Source: Oscillospiraceae bacterium
GTDB lineage: Bacteria > Bacillota > Clostridia > Oscillospirales > Acutalibacteraceae
Direction: 5' to 3'
Assembly (NCBI GenBank): GCA_009785335.1
Contig: WQWM01000002.1
Coordinates: 80,674-144,673 of the forward strand
DNA length: 64,000 nucleotides
Of this stretch, positions 44,080 to 53,594 are shown one piece after another (positions within the stretch are counted from its first letter, which is position 1; each line of letters begins with the position of its first letter). Both the position numbers and the translations under genes were made by a program. The notes under the pieces were generated by a model. The model was not told where the DNA came from and searched no databases. It saw nothing but the letters and a program-made list of their open reading frames with translations.

Positions 44080-44936
44080 ACTTTGCGGTGGCACCGCATG
44101 AAGATGGCCAGCAGGTCAAACAGATTTTGCGCAGCCGCGGGGTGAGCGTGCGGCTGATGAATCAGCTCAAACGCACGCCCAATGGCTTGACAATCAACGG
44201 GGAAAAAGTGGTGCGCACGGTGGATTTGTGCGCCGCGGGCGACACGCTTGTGCTGAATATCCCCGCCGATGAGCAACCGCTCGAAGGGCTTGCATATGAT
44301 TTGGACATTTTGTATGAAGACGGCGACATTGTGGTGGTGAACAAGCCGCCCACGCTACCCATGCACCCCAGCCGAGCGCACCAAGGCAACACCCTTGCCA
44401 ATGCCATCGCTGCGCGTTATGGCGTGACATTTCGTGCTGCGGGCAGGTTGGACAAAGGGACATCGGGCATTGTGGTGGTGTGTTTGCATGCCTTTGCGGC
44501 GGCCAAGCTCAATAGCAAAGTCAGCAAGACCTACACCGCGCTGGTGCATGGGGAATATCACGGTGCGGGCACGTTTAGCAACACGATTTATCGTCCGAAT
44601 GCCATGAGCACCATCCGTGCTTGCCGGGATTACTCTGACGCACGTGAACCGGGCGATGAAACCGCGGTGACGCATTGGCAGGCACAAAAAACGGACGATC
44701 GAGGGCGGTCGTCCCTACAAATTAAATTGGAGACTGGGCGCACACACCAAATTCGTGTGCACTTTGCGCACCACAGCACGCCGCTGCTGGGCGATGATTA
44801 CTATGGCGCGCCAGCGTGGGACAAGCCCGGACATGCGCTGCATTGCGGCGAAGCGCGCTTTGTGCATCCGGTTACAGGGGAAGAAATGACCTTCACTTGC
44901 GACCCACCATGGGTTGACATACACAGTGAAACTTGA
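44067..44936 (+). CDS. RluA/RluD-family pseudouridine synthase
   Basis: Has an N-terminal S4-like region (VKQILRSRGVSVRLMNQLKR), the catalytic motif GRLDKGTSG with its Asp, and the C-terminal RTHQIRVHFAH. It modifies rRNA uridines. The first ordinary start is GTG 44088, which has no RBS. GGAGGT at 44055-44060 instead points to ATT at 44067, giving a family-like N terminus (TQLNFAVAPHEDG), so I favour this rare start. Bases about 44692-44720 are a family C repeat translated in frame (TDDRGRSSLQ). Confidence 0.82.
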   Translation: MTQLNFAVAPHEDGQQVKQILRSRGVSVRLMNQLKRTPNGLTINGEKVVRTVDLCAAGDTLVLNIPADEQPLEGLAYDLDILYEDGDIVVVNKPPTLPMHPSRAHQGNTLANAIAARYGVTFRAAGRLDKGTSGIVVVCLHAFAAAKLNSKVSKTYTALVHGEYHGAGTFSNTIYRPNAMSTIRACRDYSDAREPGDETAVTHWQAQKTDDRGRSSLQIKLETGRTHQIRVHFAHHSTPLLGDDYYGAPAWDKPGHALHCGEARFVHPVTGEEMTFTCDPPWVDIHSET

Positions 44937-44942
44937 TATAAT
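44914..44942 (+). promoter_or_regulatory. Promoter of the TatD-linked radical SAM gene
   Basis: TTGACA, 17 bases, TATAAT (44937-44942), overlapping the end of the previous gene; the next ATG is six bases on. Confidence 0.7.
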
Positions 44943-44948
44943 AAACAT

Positions 44949-45548
44949 ATGAATATTATCTATACATTTCAAGGCAAACCGTACATCAACCTCACTAATC
45001 GTTGCCCTTGTCGCTGCGTATTTTGCCTGCGCGAAACCCAACAAGGCGTGGGTAGCGCGGACTCGCTTTGGCACAAAAAAGAACCCACCTGGTCTGACAT
45101 TGAGCAGGCCTTGCGGAGCTTTGACTTCGCCGGGGCAGGCGAGGTTGTGTTTTGTGGCTATGGCGAGCCAACCTGTGCCCTAGAAAATCTTCTGCACACA
45201 GCGGCTTGGCTGCGTGAGCATCACCCGCAACGACACCTGCGCTTGAACACCAACGGGCTGGGTGATTTACTCCACGGTCGTGCAATTGCGGGCGATTTTG
45301 CGGGGTTGATCGACAGTGTAAGCATTAGCCTCAATGCGCCCAATGCAGCGCGCTATCACGACCTAGTACGCACCAAATGGGGCGAAGCGGCATTTGATGC
45401 CATGCTAACATTCACGCGCGATTGCAAGATGCACATTCCGCGCGTGGTGCTTTCGGTGGTGGACGTGCTGGATGATGAAGAAGTTGCGCAGTGCGAAATT
45501 ATCGCCGAGCAACTTGGCGTGCCATTACGCATTCGCGCGATAGAATGA
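44949..45548 (+). CDS. TatD-associated-type radical SAM protein
   Basis: A 199-residue minimal radical-SAM enzyme: NRCPCRCVFC is a CX3CX2C motif, followed by FCGYGEPT and SISLNAPN. It resembles the short radical-SAM proteins found next to or fused to TatD nucleases; no TatD gene is adjacent, although a calcineurin-type phosphoesterase follows. The start has no RBS and lies six bases after TATAAT, so a leaderless message is likely. Reaction unknown. Confidence 0.8.
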   Translation: MNIIYTFQGKPYINLTNRCPCRCVFCLRETQQGVGSADSLWHKKEPTWSDIEQALRSFDFAGAGEVVFCGYGEPTCALENLLHTAAWLREHHPQRHLRLNTNGLGDLLHGRAIAGDFAGLIDSVSISLNAPNAARYHDLVRTKWGEAAFDAMLTFTRDCKMHIPRVVLSVVDVLDDEEVAQCEIIAEQLGVPLRIRAIE

Positions 45549-45562
45549 AAAGGGGGTAGTAT

Positions 45563-46855
45563 ATGCTGTCTTTTTATGTGATAACTGATTTGCATTATTT
45601 TGAGAACAGCCTGGGTGCTATGGGCGAAGCCTATGAAGCGCGCAGCCTGACGGATCAAAAATGCATCGCCGAAACTGGCGCGATACTCGACGCTGCCTTT
45701 GCGCGGCTTGCGCAGGACAATGACACAAACATCATTCTCATTCCCGGCGACCATACCTTCAATGGCGAACCGGAAAGCCACGCGGCGGTGATCGCCAAGC
45801 TAAACGCACTCAAGGCATTGGGCAAGCAGGTTTACGTGGTCAGCGGCAACCACGATGGCGACCACGAAGCCTATGCATTTCGTGATGCGGAGCAATTCAC
45901 TATCCCCAATGTGACGCGCGAAGAACTCAAAGCGTTATATCACGACTTTGGCCCTGCGCAGGCCATTGCGCAAGACGACAGCCAAATGTGCTATGTGGTG
46001 CAGCTGGGCGAGGGCTTGCGTCTGCTGGGCGTGAATTATACGCACAACCTTGCGCCGCACATGCCGTTTATTCTTGAGCAAATCGAAAGCGCAAAGCGCG
46101 ATGGGCAGCTCATCATCGGCATGATGCATGTGCCGGTGCTGCCGGGCTCGCCGATTCTTACGCTGCCCAAAGATGCGACTATCCAAGATGGCAATCGCAT
46201 GGCCGCGCAACTGGCTGGTGCGGGCCTGCCGCTGATGTTCACCGGGCATATGCACATGCAATCGGTGAGCAAGCTGATGACAGAGCAGGGGAATTTCTTC
46301 ATTGATATTTGCACGGGCTCGGCGGTGGGCGGACCAGCTGTGGTGCGCAAGTGCAGCATCGTTGCTGACCGCCGCATGAACATCACCAGCATGCCCAGTG
46401 TGATAGACTTTGACTGGGACAAGCAGGGCATGACCGCCGAGGAATATTTTGCGTGGCGGTTTGAACGCAAAATTAAACATGAAATGCGCGCCATGCCGCG
46501 GGTTGTGCAGAACTTGCGCCTGGGTACAATTGCGCGGCTGCTATGTATTCGCGCGCACCCAAGCCTGAACAAGCGCAAGCTCATCGACGCATGTGCGGAC
46601 ATTGTGCGCCGCGTGTTTTATGGCGACCAAGCCTACACAAGCGAAACGCCCGAGCACATCTTTCTGATGAAAGTGCTCAGGCGGTGCGGATTGATTGTGC
46701 GCATGGCTGAGAAAAAACTTGCGCCGAAACACGAGATTTTTGCTGATATTCCTGCTTTGGTTTCAACGTTGATTGGAAAAGAGCTTAAGATTGACAACCA
46801 CTGCGTGATTGATTTGAATACGGGCGATATAGTGCCGCTAGAATCCTGCGATTAG
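45563..46855 (+). CDS. Calcineurin-like metallophosphoesterase
   Basis: A 430-residue enzyme with the dimetal motifs TDLHYF, PGDHTFNGE, SGNHDG, GMMHVP and TGHMHMQ. The C-terminal 150 residues are helical and unassigned. No signal peptide. AGGGGG precedes the ATG. Substrate unknown. Its end overlaps the convergent M42 gene by 18 bases. Confidence 0.87.
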   Translation: MLSFYVITDLHYFENSLGAMGEAYEARSLTDQKCIAETGAILDAAFARLAQDNDTNIILIPGDHTFNGEPESHAAVIAKLNALKALGKQVYVVSGNHDGDHEAYAFRDAEQFTIPNVTREELKALYHDFGPAQAIAQDDSQMCYVVQLGEGLRLLGVNYTHNLAPHMPFILEQIESAKRDGQLIIGMMHVPVLPGSPILTLPKDATIQDGNRMAAQLAGAGLPLMFTGHMHMQSVSKLMTEQGNFFIDICTGSAVGGPAVVRKCSIVADRRMNITSMPSVIDFDWDKQGMTAEEYFAWRFERKIKHEMRAMPRVVQNLRLGTIARLLCIRAHPSLNKRKLIDACADIVRRVFYGDQAYTSETPEHIFLMKVLRRCGLIVRMAEKKLAPKHEIFADIPALVSTLIGKELKIDNHCVIDLNTGDIVPLESCD

Positions 46856-47878
46856 TTCATGATTGAGCGACTGTATCAACGCAACCGTCAGCTGCACCAT
46901 GTGGCGGTAATCTTGCAGGTTGGCGATGCCGTTGTGGCTGTGGGCGTAGCGCACGGGGCAGGCGATAACCACCGTGGGCACGCCAAGGTTAGCCAGATGC
47001 AGCACGCCGCCGTTGGTGCTGCCACCGGTGCGAATGGCTTGCTGCACGGGGATGTTGTGCTGTGCGGCGATGTCAAGCACCAGTGTGGTGAAGCGCGGGT
47101 TAGCAATCATGCTGTTGTCAATCAGGCGAATCATGGGGCCGCGACCGAGCGCGGTTTGGCTCAGCTGCGGGTCACCTAAGGTGTCATCGGCTGGTGCGCC
47201 CTCCAAGCAAATGGCAACGTCGGGTTGCACGCGGTTCACACTCACTTTTGCGCCGCGCAATCCCATTTCCTCTTGACTGCTTAGCGTGCCTACCACATTC
47301 ACGTCAAGGCTTTTATCTTGCAGTTTATGCAGCACTTCAAGCACGGCAGCGCAGCCTAGGCGGTCATCAAAGGCTTTGCCAAACAGCAGGTCGCCGCGTT
47401 GCTTGAAGGCAGATTGCGGCACAACCGGGCAGCCGGGTGCGATGCCCAGAGCCAATACTTCATCCTTCGAACTCGCGCCAATGTCCAGCACTAGCTGGTC
47501 AATGGCAGCGGGTTCTTCTTTGCCGAAGTGTGGCGGCTTGGCGGCAATCACGCCGGTGATGCGCTCGCCCGTGCGTGTTTGCACCAACATGCGCTGTGCA
47601 ACCAATGTCGACGGCACCCAGCCGCCAAGTGCGGTGCAAACAATGCTGCCATCGTTTTTGATGGCACGCACCATCAGGCCAACTTCGTCGCTGTGTGCGT
47701 CAAGCATCAGCGTGGGCAGGCCCTCAATGGGTTGTTTTTGTAGATAAAAATTCAGCAGGCTGTCGCGTTGCGTGGCATAGCCCGGCGGGGCATGTTGCTG
47801 TGCCAATGCGAGCACATCGTCTTCAAAGCCGGGCGGCCCAAAGGCCTCGCTGAATGCGCGAATCAGTTCAATGGACAT
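46838..47878 (-). CDS. M42 family aminopeptidase
   Basis: A 346-residue dimetal peptidase: DAHSDEVGLMV, FDDRLGCAAVLE and SSQEEMGLRGAK carry the metal ligands and general base, and the C-terminal RYAHSHNG completes the site. The ATG at 47878 has GAGAGGT upstream; an ATG at 47905 is less likely. It follows the PHP-domain gene by 38 bp and likely forms an operon with it. It trims cytoplasmic peptides. Confidence 0.9.
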   Translation of the reverse strand: MSIELIRAFSEAFGPPGFEDDVLALAQQHAPPGYATQRDSLLNFYLQKQPIEGLPTLMLDAHSDEVGLMVRAIKNDGSIVCTALGGWVPSTLVAQRMLVQTRTGERITGVIAAKPPHFGKEEPAAIDQLVLDIGASSKDEVLALGIAPGCPVVPQSAFKQRGDLLFGKAFDDRLGCAAVLEVLHKLQDKSLDVNVVGTLSSQEEMGLRGAKVSVNRVQPDVAICLEGAPADDTLGDPQLSQTALGRGPMIRLIDNSMIANPRFTTLVLDIAAQHNIPVQQAIRTGGSTNGGVLHLANLGVPTVVIACPVRYAHSHNGIANLQDYRHMVQLTVALIQSLNHELIAGF

Positions 47879-47916
47879 ATTCTTACCTCTCGTATGGGGC
47901 AGCAACCTGCCGCCTG

Positions 47917-49212
47917 TTACGCTTCTTTCTTGTATATTACATGGTGCAGCCAGTCGGTTAATTTACCCGCCGGCCAAAAGAAAATAATACGCAATATCGC
48001 CGGAATGTAGCCCCAATCGAAGAAGCTCTTGGGTGTGAGCGTGGGCGCGGGCATGCCGTCATAGCGCAGCAAAAATGCCTGTGTACACAGCAAGCCGCCT
48101 TCACCAAGCAGTTCTGCGCGCACATAGCAACCCAGTTTGCCTGCTGCATGCACGGCTGCCAGATCAATGCTATCGCCCATGCAAACCTGCTCGCCACCGC
48201 TGATCCATTGCACGCCCAGCGCGTTTTCGTGTGCGATGGACATTGTGCTGCCATCTATCTGAATGTCTATAACCATGGGCTTGGCAGCGCTTTGGTCTGC
48301 CCACCAAGCATGTTCCATTTTGAACTTATAATTCGGCAGCACGCGCTTCCAGCGGTCGATTTCTTCCTTTTTTTCAATGAAGCAACCGCCTGCCAGCACA
48401 GCGCCGCTTTCTAGGCAGGGTCGCAGATGCTCGGGCTTGTTTTCGGGCATCATCATCCAGGTGTAGCCACGCATGATGCGGTCGAACTTGTGCAAATCGC
48501 TGGTTTGAATAGCGGTGATGTTGCGGCCTGTAGGTCCCAGATGGCTGAGCAGAATATCCCATAGCTTGCGGTCGGCGGCTTCGGGAATTTCGATACCCAA
48601 CAGGCTGGGGTATTTCTCCAGCAGCCGCTGGATTTTCCAGATATAGTAGGCATTTTTGCCTGCAAAGGCCTCAGATAGGGGAGGCTTGCGAAAGCCGCAA
48701 GTGTCGGCGGGGTGGGCAATCACGCTCACACCACCTGCACGGTGCACGCCTCGCACGGCGTTGGTGTAATCCCATGAGCCGCCCCACCAAGCACTTCCCC
48801 AGTCGGCAAACCAGCTGACCACGTGCGCTTTATTCAGCGACACAGGGTTTTGCTCAATGGCATGGGGCACGCGGGTCATGCCGTGACCGTTGCGGTCTGT
48901 GCCCTGCGTGATTTCATCAAAGCGTTCAAGTGTAAGTCCGCGTACCGGCGGACCGTGACCTTTGTTGATTTTTTGCTGTGCCCATTGCATGACGGGCAGA
49001 TAGTTTGGCCGTCCCACCCAGCCTCGGCATACTACGCCGTGCTCGGCCATGGCAAGCACGTCATAGCCGGCTTTGTAGTGCTCTTCAATCACGTCGGTAT
49101 AGCGTTCATTGCCGTCGCCTGCGTTGGAGTGGCAATGCAGTTGCGCAAGATATGCACCCCAATGCCCCCAGATTACGTCCTGATATGGGTTTTGTATGTG
49201 AATCTTCATCAT
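47917..49212 (-). CDS. PHP-domain metal-dependent hydrolase
   Basis: A 431-residue protein with PHP motifs QLHCHSNAGDG, AMAEHG, VIAHPAD and QTSDLHKFD. The fold hydrolyses phosphate esters, but no substrate can be named. Near the C terminus a hydrophobic segment (IPAILRIIFFWPAGKL) might touch membrane. AAGGAG precedes the ATG. Confidence 0.83.
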   Translation of the reverse strand: MMKIHIQNPYQDVIWGHWGAYLAQLHCHSNAGDGNERYTDVIEEHYKAGYDVLAMAEHGVVCRGWVGRPNYLPVMQWAQQKINKGHGPPVRGLTLERFDEITQGTDRNGHGMTRVPHAIEQNPVSLNKAHVVSWFADWGSAWWGGSWDYTNAVRGVHRAGGVSVIAHPADTCGFRKPPLSEAFAGKNAYYIWKIQRLLEKYPSLLGIEIPEAADRKLWDILLSHLGPTGRNITAIQTSDLHKFDRIMRGYTWMMMPENKPEHLRPCLESGAVLAGGCFIEKKEEIDRWKRVLPNYKFKMEHAWWADQSAAKPMVIDIQIDGSTMSIAHENALGVQWISGGEQVCMGDSIDLAAVHAAGKLGCYVRAELLGEGGLLCTQAFLLRYDGMPAPTLTPKSFFDWGYIPAILRIIFFWPAGKLTDWLHHVIYKKEA

Positions 49213-49234
49213 GAATCTCCTTTATGTATTGTCA

Positions 49235-49263
49235 ATTATAACATAAGTGTTGACGCAATGCAA
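49235..49263 (-). promoter_or_regulatory. Promoter of the PHP-M42 operon
   Basis: TTGCAT (49258-49263), 17 bases, TATAAT (49235-49240) on the minus strand. Confidence 0.6.
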
Positions 49264-49357
49264 TGATAATTTTGCTGACGATTGTGCTGTGATATAGCAT
49301 ACTGATGCACGGGTGCATATGAAAATCCTATTGTTAGGACAAATAAAAAATTAAAGG

Positions 49358-49386
49358 TTGCAATTTTTTGTTAAATGTGTTAGAAT
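49358..49386 (+). promoter_or_regulatory. Promoter of the secreted-protein pair
   Basis: TTGCAA (49358-49363), 17 bases, TAGAAT (49381-49386), followed by AAAGGAGGG and the ATG at 49408. Confidence 0.6.
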
Positions 49387-49407
49387 AGTGGTAAAGGAGG
49401 GATAAAC

Positions 49408-50025
49408 ATGCAGCGAAACATCGGAAAGTGCCGTTTTCCAGTCAGGTCAATTGCCCTCGTTCTTGCCATTGCGGTTGCGTGGACGTTGCCGTTTGTGGCA
49501 ACTATCAGCACCACCACGATGGCGCGTTATACTGCCGGGGCAGGCGCTACGCGTTCTGCTCATGTGGCGAGATGGGACGTTGTGTATGGTCTACAGCCGT
49601 CCGCAGTGCGGCACCAGAACATCACAGTGTATCACACCAGCACCACAGCAACGCATGCAAACCCAGCTGCGGTGACCGCGGCCACCGCATGGCGCTCAGG
49701 GGTAACATCCAGAACCTTTACGATTGTGAATAACAGCCAAGTGACCGCGGACGTTGAAAACATAGTGTTGCGCTACGTGATAAATGACACGACAAGCCCC
49801 ACTGCGGCAAGCCCAACGGTGGCAGGCAGCACGCACACGCATGGCGCGCATAATATTGTGTTTAATGCGTCCCCCAATGTGCAGGCGCTCGCTGGCAATG
49901 TATTTCGCCACCGGCCAGGTGCAACTGGCACGCGGACCATCCAAATTCGAGCCACAGATCGTGCACAGCCCAATTTCGCCATTCGCTGGTACCGTGTGTT
50001 TTTCCATGCCACGCAGGTAGATTAG
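49408..50025 (+). CDS. Secreted protein, TasA/camelysin-like layout
   Basis: A 205-residue exported protein with signal peptide (residues about 12-38), then the pattern TTTMARYTAGAGATRSAHVAR. Together with a Thr/Ala-rich beta domain, this recalls CalY/TasA-type fibre proteins. No SipW-type peptidase gene is nearby. It is nine bases upstream of the Gly-rich gene, and the two are probably co-transcribed. Assignment to the TasA group is tentative. Confidence 0.6.
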   Translation: MQRNIGKCRFPVRSIALVLAIAVAWTLPFVATISTTTMARYTAGAGATRSAHVARWDVVYGLQPSAVRHQNITVYHTSTTATHANPAAVTAATAWRSGVTSRTFTIVNNSQVTADVENIVLRYVINDTTSPTAASPTVAGSTHTHGAHNIVFNASPNVQALAGNVFRHRPGATGTRTIQIRATDRAQPNFAIRWYRVFFHATQVD

Positions 50026-50034
50026 GAGCGGTTT

Positions 50035-51048
50035 ATGAAGAAAAATTTTTTCATGCGCACAGCAGTATTGTTGCTGGTGTCGACCATTGCCGCCAGTTCA
50101 ATTTCGTTTGTGTTCACAGGCGCGCGTTTTTCATCGCGCGATGTCATGTCCAATGAATTTGGGGTGTACCACCTCATCTCGTTCCAGCGCACGGGTTATC
50201 ATAGCGGAGGCTTGAATGCTTCCACTACTACGTTCAACAATGCCCCGGCGGGTGAATGGGCCTTTCTTGCTCGTGGCACGCACGGAATGTCAGGCACTCA
50301 TGCTGACGCTGGCGGCAGACCCGCTGTGCTCATGGGTACTTTTGACAAGGGCACTGCAGGCAATTTTACGGTAGGTACAAGGGGAGCCGGCGATAGAAGA
50401 GGCGGCACTGCCGGTCATGGCGGTCACTTAGCTTTCATTATGAGCAACCGAACTCTTCCGGGCACCGCGAGTGCAGATAGAACCGGCTGGGTTGCAGTGG
50501 CAGGCGGTGGTGGTGGCGGCGGCGCCACCGCGAATTATCACGGTGGACATGCCGGTGGAAATGGTATTACATGGGCGCATGTAGACGGAGCAGTTTCCGG
50601 TGTAATTCTTGGCGGGCGTGGCGGTGCTGCGGGAAACCGAGAGGCCGGACAAACTGACCCAGCGAATCGCGCTGGCGGCGGCGGCGGTGCTGCCTCTACC
50701 AACAATGGTGCGCCCGGGGCTGGTGCGTCTCCCAATGGCCAACATGGAACATGGATGACCGGTGGCGGTGGTGCTGATATCTTGGCCATTACCGTGCACT
50801 CCGGTGGCGGTGGCGGCGGAGTTTGGGGCGGTGGTGGTGGTGCTGGCGGTGCCGGTGTAAGCAGCGGCCCGGGCGGCGGCGGTTCTTCGTTTACCGGCGC
50901 AACTGCAAGTGTGCCCGGTGTTGTGGTAAACCCTGAAACTTATCGAGATCATGCCATCAACCTCTTTTGGGATCTAGTTGGCAATGCGCACACCGACACA
51001 AGCAACGCCTCTGATGGAAGAATTGTTTTGGTTTGGCTGGGGCCGTAG
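50035..51048 (+). CDS. Secreted glycine-rich protein
   Basis: A 337-residue exported protein with signal peptide (residues 1-25), then a region with many Gly runs (AGGGGGGGATANYHGG, HSGGGGGGVWGGGGG) and a C-terminal beta-like segment ending in GRIVLVWLG. It matches the broad group of bacterial glycine-rich surface proteins of unknown function. GGAG lies about nine bases upstream. A terminator follows. Confidence 0.72.
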   Translation: MKKNFFMRTAVLLLVSTIAASSISFVFTGARFSSRDVMSNEFGVYHLISFQRTGYHSGGLNASTTTFNNAPAGEWAFLARGTHGMSGTHADAGGRPAVLMGTFDKGTAGNFTVGTRGAGDRRGGTAGHGGHLAFIMSNRTLPGTASADRTGWVAVAGGGGGGGATANYHGGHAGGNGITWAHVDGAVSGVILGGRGGAAGNREAGQTDPANRAGGGGGAASTNNGAPGAGASPNGQHGTWMTGGGGADILAITVHSGGGGGGVWGGGGGAGGAGVSSGPGGGGSSFTGATASVPGVVVNPETYRDHAINLFWDLVGNAHTDTSNASDGRIVLVWLGP

Positions 51049-51070
51049 AAGCTTTTTCAGCCACCTCACG

Positions 51071-51102
51071 TCATCGCAGACGATTGTTTGCGATGATTTT
51101 TT
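51071..51102 (+). terminator. Rho-independent terminator
   Basis: TCATCGCA and TGCGATGA stem with a ten-base loop and a TTTTTT tail, just after the Gly-rich gene. Confidence 0.85.
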
Positions 51103-51149
51103 GTGGTGTTTGGTTGGCAACGAGTTCGCAGGCGAAAATGAAAAAACGC

Positions 51150-51178
51150 TTGACAAAGCAAGCAAAATGTGATACAAT
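51150..51178 (+). promoter_or_regulatory. Promoter of the interrupted tRNA-Pro
   Basis: TTGACA (51150-51155), 17 bases, TACAAT (51173-51178). About 140 bases lie between it and the truncated tRNA. This is the original chromosomal tRNA promoter, now cut off from the 3' half of the gene. Confidence 0.6.
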
Positions 51179-51320
51179 ATTTTGGTGATTTATGGGGTGC
51201 TTGGTTAGAGATCAATCGCAACAATGGCGCAAGAATCAAGCGCGGCAAACATTTAGGCGGACAAGACAGGGCGAAAAAACCGTGATATACTTGGGTTTTT
51301 GATTGATTGCAACTACATAA

Positions 51321-51362
51321 TTCCGGGGTGTGGCGAAGTTTGGTATCGCGCTTGGTTCGGGA
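51321..51362 (+). repeat. Left attachment repeat (truncated tRNA-Pro 5' half)
   Basis: Identical over 42 bases to 63809-63850, then diverges (GCGG here, CCAA at the intact tRNA). It ends just after the anticodon, so the crossover lies in or near the anticodon loop. Confidence 0.85.
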
Positions 51363-51425
51363 GCGGAAATGCCAAATTTTGCAACAACCGACAATACCAT
51401 AGTTTAATAAATTTTTCGGGCTTGT

Positions 51426-51457
51426 CCTTGACTATCAAGGGTTTGTCCGTTTTTTTG
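51426..51457 (+). terminator. Possible terminator after the tRNA fragment
   Basis: CCTTGA CTA TCAAGG followed by GTTTGTCCG and seven T. The stem is short. Confidence 0.4.
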
Positions 51458-51579
51458 TTGCGACAAAATACGGCTTGACCGTTCCCAAATGGACAAAAAA
51501 CCTTTCTTGGTTAAACCTCAACTTTTCGCATAGCCAAGCGATATTTTTTCATATCTATCGACTGGAAAGGTGTGAAATT

Positions 51580-52545
51580 ATGGAGAGAAAAAAGATTGTT
51601 ACCATTACGCCAAGGGGCGAGAAAACGCTAGAGGAAGCGTTTGAACAGTTTGTCCAATCAAAGCGGGTAATGAACATTTCGGAGGAAACGATTAAGCATT
51701 ATCTCTATGCGTTTCGTTACTTCGAAGTGTTTTTCGGCGAAAGTCGGCGATGCGAGGAAGTAAGCAAAAACACTGTATTTGAGTACCTTGCGTTTATCAA
51801 AGAAAACAAGCCAAACGTTTCTCAAAAAACAACGCAAACTTATATTAAGGGCTTGCGTACCATTTTGTATTACATGATGGAAAACGGTTGGGTTGAGGAG
51901 TTCAAAATCAAATTACCCCGCGCCGAAGAAACAATTAAGGAGGTGTACACCGAATATGAAATACAAAGGCTGATTAAAAAACCGAATATAAAAACATGCA
52001 CTTTTGCAGAGCTTAGGAATTGGGCAATTGTTTGCTATTTCTTAGCCACTGGCAATCGTTTGGGCACGGTTGTAAACATTAAAATCGGCGATGTGAACTT
52101 GCAAGAAAACGAAATACTAATTCGCAAGACCAAGCAAAAGAAACAGTATATACTTCCCATTTCCACAGAACTAAAAACGGTACTGCGGGAATATCTGCAA
52201 TACCGCAAAGGCACGCCCGATGAGTTTTTATTTGTTACGGTTTATGGTGAGCAATTCACCAAAGACACCATGGGCGAAGTTATACGGTTGTATAACAATA
52301 GCCGGGGAGTTGAGAAGACAGGCATTCACTTATTTCGGCACACATTCGCCCGAAATTGGATTTTAACTAACGGTGATATTTTTCGCTTGCAAAAGATTTT
52401 GGGACATAGCACGCTAGACATGGTGAAACAGTATGTTGCGATTTATGGTGCAGACCTAAAGCGAGATTATGACCAACATAGCTTGCTGGATAATGTCAAG
52501 GCGAATAGCGAGCCACCAAAAAAGCAAGGGATAAAAATGCGGTGA
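51580..52545 (+). CDS. Tyrosine recombinase / phage-type integrase
   Basis: A 321-residue integrase. The SAM-like core-binding domain covers residues about 15-110 and the catalytic domain the rest. Active-site residues are visible: Arg in GNRLGT, Lys in the RKTKQKKQY hairpin, HLFRHTFAR, LGHSTLDM and the nucleophile Tyr in VKQYVAIY. The ATG at 51580 has AAAGGTG upstream. Its location beside the left attachment repeat identifies it as the enzyme that inserted the element in tRNA-Pro. Confidence 0.92.
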   Translation: MERKKIVTITPRGEKTLEEAFEQFVQSKRVMNISEETIKHYLYAFRYFEVFFGESRRCEEVSKNTVFEYLAFIKENKPNVSQKTTQTYIKGLRTILYYMMENGWVEEFKIKLPRAEETIKEVYTEYEIQRLIKKPNIKTCTFAELRNWAIVCYFLATGNRLGTVVNIKIGDVNLQENEILIRKTKQKKQYILPISTELKTVLREYLQYRKGTPDEFLFVTVYGEQFTKDTMGEVIRLYNNSRGVEKTGIHLFRHTFARNWILTNGDIFRLQKILGHSTLDMVKQYVAIYGADLKRDYDQHSLLDNVKANSEPPKKQGIKMR

Positions 52546-52629
52546 GTAATTGCCATGGCAAGCACCTAATTGACTTGCAGACAATATTATATCATTGCTT
52601 GACCATAAAGTCAAGAAAAAATCTCCCCC

Positions 52630-53334
<705 letters not shown>

Positions 53335-53345
53335 CTTGCATTATG

Positions 53346-53416
53346 CCCCGAATGTTCGGGGATTTTGCACAACCGAAATCGTTCAAAATGTATACCTTTT
53401 GAACGGTGCTTTTTTT
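53346..53416 (+). terminator. Two consecutive terminator hairpins
   Basis: CCCCGAATGTTCGGGG then ATTTT (53346-53366), and CGTTCAAAA/TTTTGAACG followed by GTGC and seven T (53380-53416). Confidence 0.8.
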
Positions 53417-53594
53417 ATGTTCAAAACATGAAAAACTGCTGATTTTACTACTGTTTCATACCATTATACAGGAATTTTGCCTGTTAGACAACCTTTTCTT
53501 GGGTGTATTTTTATCTTTGTAGCTTTTGTCAAATCGTATACTATTTGATTAAGTTCCAAAACCAAAAAAATAAAGAAACAAAGGAGAAAAGACC

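Noticed and set aside
50428..50952. A 174-codon minus-strand frame rich in Thr and Ala
   Set aside because: Reverse reading of the glycine-rich gene, whose codon bias opens the opposite strand.
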